Assembly (NCBI RefSeq): GCF_010448835.1
Contig: NZ_CP048409.1
Coordinates: 1,930,001-1,994,000, forward strand
Direction: 5' to 3'
DNA: 64,000 nucleotides
From: Draconibacterium halophilum
GTDB lineage: Bacteria > Bacteroidota > Bacteroidia > Bacteroidales > Prolixibacteraceae
The position numbers were made by a program, and so were the translations under genes. Below the pieces are notes generated by a model, which saw only the letters and a program-made list of their open reading frames with translations, did not search any database and was not told the DNA's origin. Below, piece after piece: positions 61,276 to 64,000 of this stretch. Within the stretch, counting starts at the first letter, position 1; every line of letters starts with the position of its first letter.

Positions 61276-63417
61276 ATGAAACACAATAATAAATTACAGC
61301 TGTTAGCATTATTCTTTTTGGCTTTCTTTTCAGCTTGTACTACTTCCGAGAATTACGAAGCTTATCTGTTTACTTATTTTACCGGTAATGGTCCGGGAGA
61401 GGAGGCTGTTCGCTTTGCGGTAAGCGAGGATGGATATAACTACCGGGCCTTAAACAACAACCAGCCGGTATTGGATAACGACGATATTAGCTCAACCGGT
61501 GGCGTACGTGATCCGCATATTTTGCGCGGTGCCGACGGTGCTTTTTATATGGTGGTTACCGATTTGTATGTACCCGACATGGGCTGGAAAAACTATGCTA
61601 TGGTTTTGCTTAAATCAGAGGATTTGATCAACTGGCAATCGTCGGTGGTGAATATTCCGGAGACTTTCCCTGATGAGTTTGGAGATGTTTGGCGCGTTTG
61701 GGCACCGCAAACCATTTACGATGAGGAAGTTGGGAAGTACATGATTTACTTTTCGATGAAACAGGACGATGAACCAGATATTATTTACTATGCTTATACT
61801 AACGAGGATTTTACCGCTTTGGAAGCCGCTCCAAAACAATTGTTGTTCAGCCCAACCAACAATGCCTGTATCGACGGTGATATCATAAAAAAAGATTGGA
61901 AATTTTACATGTTCCATAAATCGGAAAGTGGTGAGCCGGGTATAAAACTGGCCATTTCGGATAAACTGACGGAAGGTTATGAATACCCGAGCGTGAAACG
62001 TGTTGACAAAGAAACGGAGAGAGTAGAAGGTTCAGGCGTTTTTAAAATGAATAATTCTGACGAATGGATTCTGATGTACGATGTTTACGGGTTGGGAAGA
62101 TACCAATTTACAAAAAGTGCAGACCTGGAACATTTTACAGTGATCGATGAAGCGATCTCAATGAATTTTCATCCGCGCCACGGAACTGTGCTGCCCATCA
62201 CAAAAGCCGAATTAAAACGACTGATTGCGAAATGGGGGAAAATGGATGATCCGCTGGTAGAAGCCACTGCCGACGGATTAAAAAAGCAAAATGTAAATAT
62301 CGACAGTGAGAAAAGAACGATTCGTTTCCCGGTAAAAAAAGGCGTTGATATTACGTCCTTTGATCCTCAATTCGAAACATTTACGGGTGTAAGTGTAACG
62401 CCAACCAGACCACAGGATTTTTCTGACGGAGCGGTTCAATACACCATCGAGATGGAAGGAGTTGGCAAGCAGACTTACAGTGCGGTTGCTTCAGAAGATC
62501 ATAACCCTGTGTTGGATGGATTTTATGCCGATCCGGATGTGTTGTATTCTGAAAAAACAGGCAAATACTACATCTATCCAACAAGCGACGGGTTTCACAA
62601 TTGGGGCGGTTATTACTTTAAAACCTTCTCATCAGAAAATCTGGTGGACTGGAAAGATGAGGGCATCATTCTGAACCTGCGTGAAGATGTAAGCTGGGCC
62701 GATCATAATGCCTGGGCGCCTTGTATTATTGAGAAGAAAATAGACAGCAAGTACAAATATTTTTTCTATTTCTGTGGACGGCAGAAAATTGGTGTTGCCG
62801 TTGCCGATAATCCGGAAGGCCCGTTTGTTGATAGCGGTGAACCTCTAATCAATTGGAAACCTGATGGTGTTAAAGGAGGGCAGGAAATTGATCCGGATGT
62901 GTTTACCGACCCAAAAACCGGGAAAAGTTACCTGTATTGGGGAAATGGTTACCTGGCAGGTGCCGAGTTGAACGACGACATGGTATCGTTAAAAATGAAT
63001 ACACTGAAAGTGATGACACCGGACAATACTTATCGCGAAGGAGTGTACGTGATTTACCGCAAAGGTACCTATTATTTTATGTGGGCCGAAGACGATACCC
63101 GCAGTCCGAATTACAAGGTGCGTTATGCTACCAGCACAACGTCGTTGGGAGAACTTTCCATCCCTGAAAATAATATCGTAATTCAGAAAGACCTTGAAAA
63201 AGGAATTCTGGCAACCGGGCATAATTCGGCCATTCAGGTTCCCGGAAAAGATGAGTGGTATTTGGTGTATCATCGGTTTACCTATCCAAAAGGAAAAGAC
63301 ATGGGTTACCGTGCAGGTTTTAACCGCGAGGTGTGTATTGATAAACTGGAGTTTGATGCCAACGGTAATATTATTGAAGTGAAACCTACTTTGGAAGGAA
63401 TACAACCAGTAAAGTAG
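61276..63417 (+). CDS. Double GH43 enzyme (two catalytic domains), lipoprotein
   Basis: A 713-residue lipoprotein (lipobox FFSAC, Cys21) with two GH43 propellers. The first, about 28-330, has Asp79 (GGVRDPHI), Asp200 (CIDGDI) and Glu251 (ERVEGSGVF). A bridging beta-domain covers about 335-400 (KRTIRFPVKKGVDITSF). The second, about 405-713, has Asp419 (YADPDV), Asp539 (QEIDPDVF) and Glu588 (YREGVYV) as base, pKa modulator and acid. Both triads are complete, so both domains may be active. Arabinofuranosidase and beta-xylosidase or galactosidase activities are the usual choices. It is same-strand with GH51, for arabinose-bearing glycans. Confidence 0.88.
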   Translation: MKHNNKLQLLALFFLAFFSACTTSENYEAYLFTYFTGNGPGEEAVRFAVSEDGYNYRALNNNQPVLDNDDISSTGGVRDPHILRGADGAFYMVVTDLYVPDMGWKNYAMVLLKSEDLINWQSSVVNIPETFPDEFGDVWRVWAPQTIYDEEVGKYMIYFSMKQDDEPDIIYYAYTNEDFTALEAAPKQLLFSPTNNACIDGDIIKKDWKFYMFHKSESGEPGIKLAISDKLTEGYEYPSVKRVDKETERVEGSGVFKMNNSDEWILMYDVYGLGRYQFTKSADLEHFTVIDEAISMNFHPRHGTVLPITKAELKRLIAKWGKMDDPLVEATADGLKKQNVNIDSEKRTIRFPVKKGVDITSFDPQFETFTGVSVTPTRPQDFSDGAVQYTIEMEGVGKQTYSAVASEDHNPVLDGFYADPDVLYSEKTGKYYIYPTSDGFHNWGGYYFKTFSSENLVDWKDEGIILNLREDVSWADHNAWAPCIIEKKIDSKYKYFFYFCGRQKIGVAVADNPEGPFVDSGEPLINWKPDGVKGGQEIDPDVFTDPKTGKSYLYWGNGYLAGAELNDDMVSLKMNTLKVMTPDNTYREGVYVIYRKGTYYFMWAEDDTRSPNYKVRYATSTTSLGELSIPENNIVIQKDLEKGILATGHNSAIQVPGKDEWYLVYHRFTYPKGKDMGYRAGFNREVCIDKLEFDANGNIIEVKPTLEGIQPVK

Positions 63418-63442
63418 CTTAAAACGTATTTTATTGAATTGA

Positions 63443-63473
63443 AAAAGCTGGCCTAAGCTGGCTTTTCTTTTTG
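63443..63473 (+). terminator. Terminator after the double GH43 gene
   Basis: AAAAGC (63443-63448) pairs with GCTTTT (63461-63466), and inner GC-rich sequence may extend it, followed by CTTTTTG. It separates GH43 from the third HTCS. Confidence 0.5.
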
Positions 63474-63555
63474 TATAACTTTTAAAGACATTTGTGCTAG
63501 TTGAAATGTACTCTGAAATTACTTTTGTATACTGCTGTTAATGTGAAATGTTTTA

Positions 63556-64000
63556 ATGAAAAGCTGCTTTAAAATAGGTCTGGTTTGTATTACGTTGTTT
63601 CTTTCCTCTTTTGCTTTTGCAAACGGAGGGAAGATGAGTTTTTCGCACTACACCAATGAAGACGGATTACCATCATCGTATATAAAGAGCATTAGCCAGG
63701 ATCAGTTTGGTTTTATTTGGCTGGCAACCCGGAGCTCGGTGTGTCGTTTCGATGGGAAGTATTTTAAAACATTTCAGGCGGTTGATGAGGCGGGAAATAG
63801 TTTTGATATCTGGAGTAAATGGAATCATTTTCATCGAGCAGATTCTATGCTACTGGTGCAAAGTACGGATGACATTTTTTATTCATTTAATTTTCAGAAA
63901 GAAATATTTGAGCGATACCAACCAGCAAATAAGCTGGGAGGCGTTCTTGAGTTACGTGAATCGAAAAATGGTTATTGGGTATTAAAATCAGATACCATTT
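63556..64000 (+). CDS. Hybrid two-component system regulator (HTCS), third copy, N-terminal fragment
   Basis: An open frame of 148 codons runs to the window end. The ATG at 63556 gives a signal peptide ending FAFA (about 23). MSFSHYTNEDGLPSSYIKS and SQDQFGFIWLATRSSVCRFDG match the first blade of the periplasmic propeller of HTCS proteins. Only the sensor start is visible; the kinase and DNA-binding parts lie outside. Position suggests control of the GH51/GH43 genes upstream. Confidence 0.8.
   Translation, partial: MKSCFKIGLVCITLFLSSFAFANGGKMSFSHYTNEDGLPSSYIKSISQDQFGFIWLATRSSVCRFDGKYFKTFQAVDEAGNSFDIWSKWNHFHRADSMLLVQSTDDIFYSFNFQKEIFERYQPANKLGGVLELRESKNGYWVLKSDTI

Overview
The window looks like chromosomal DNA of a carbohydrate-degrading Bacteroidota. 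The evidence is a SusC/SusD pair, three hybrid two-component (HTCS) sensors, many lipoprotein signal peptides on glycoside hydrolases, promoter-like elements of the TAnnTTTG type, and a Nudix-fold regulator of the kind Bacteroidota use for pentoses. A pyruvate formate-lyase/FocA cluster next to OxyR and Dps suggests a fermenting facultative anaerobe that meets oxygen. Placement in the marine/sediment Marinilabiliales (Prolixibacteraceae-like) is only an inference from overall gene style.

Layout. 1-5.1 kb: the tail of a 2-oxoacid dehydrogenase E1, then a three-gene metabolic cassette (PHP-domain protein, fused class II aldolase/short-chain dehydrogenase, zinc-dependent MDR dehydrogenase). 5.2-18.2 kb: a polysaccharide utilisation locus with GH16, SusC, SusD and GH88 on the minus strand, divergent from an HTCS regulator and an exo-beta-1,3-galactanase-like GH43; this enzyme set would fit type II arabinogalactan. 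18.3-24.7 kb: an AraC regulator divergent from an L-fucose isomerase, kinase and aldolase operon, then an MFS drug-type exporter. 24.8-35.5 kb: a Nudix-type regulator divergent from a GH3/carboxylesterase pair with a visible operator, a GH105/DUF4861/broken esterase operon, GH42, and a KdgF-like cupin. 35.6-48 kb: a second HTCS, a GH31 alpha-xylosidase with an inserted PA14 domain, two tandem CE1-type esterases with a small secreted protein, and a beta-lactamase-fold hydrolase.

48-54.7 kb is housekeeping and stress: dps divergent from oxyR, then focA, pflA and pflB on the minus strand, and a His-rich CDF metal exporter. 54.8-58.7 kb holds a hemerythrin gene joined to an atypical LuxR-type regulator, a LytTR/histidine kinase pair, and the decayed tail of an ABC permease. 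59.2-64 kb resumes glycan degradation with a GH51 arabinofuranosidase, a double GH43 enzyme and the start of a third HTCS.

As a whole, the window links outer-membrane capture and periplasmic trimming of plant or algal heteropolysaccharides (galactose, arabinose, xylose, uronic acid and fucose linkages) to sugar catabolism and formate-producing fermentation. The most notable non-genic signals are a palindrome at the dps/oxyR promoter, an inverted repeat at the GH3 promoter, a 19-bp inverted pair and a (TAAC)9 tract in the 687-bp GH31/esterase gap, and a decamer (AAGGCAAAAG) that recurs just after three stop codons. Two genes are decayed with in-frame stops only. No tRNA, rRNA, CRISPR array or intact insertion sequence was seen.
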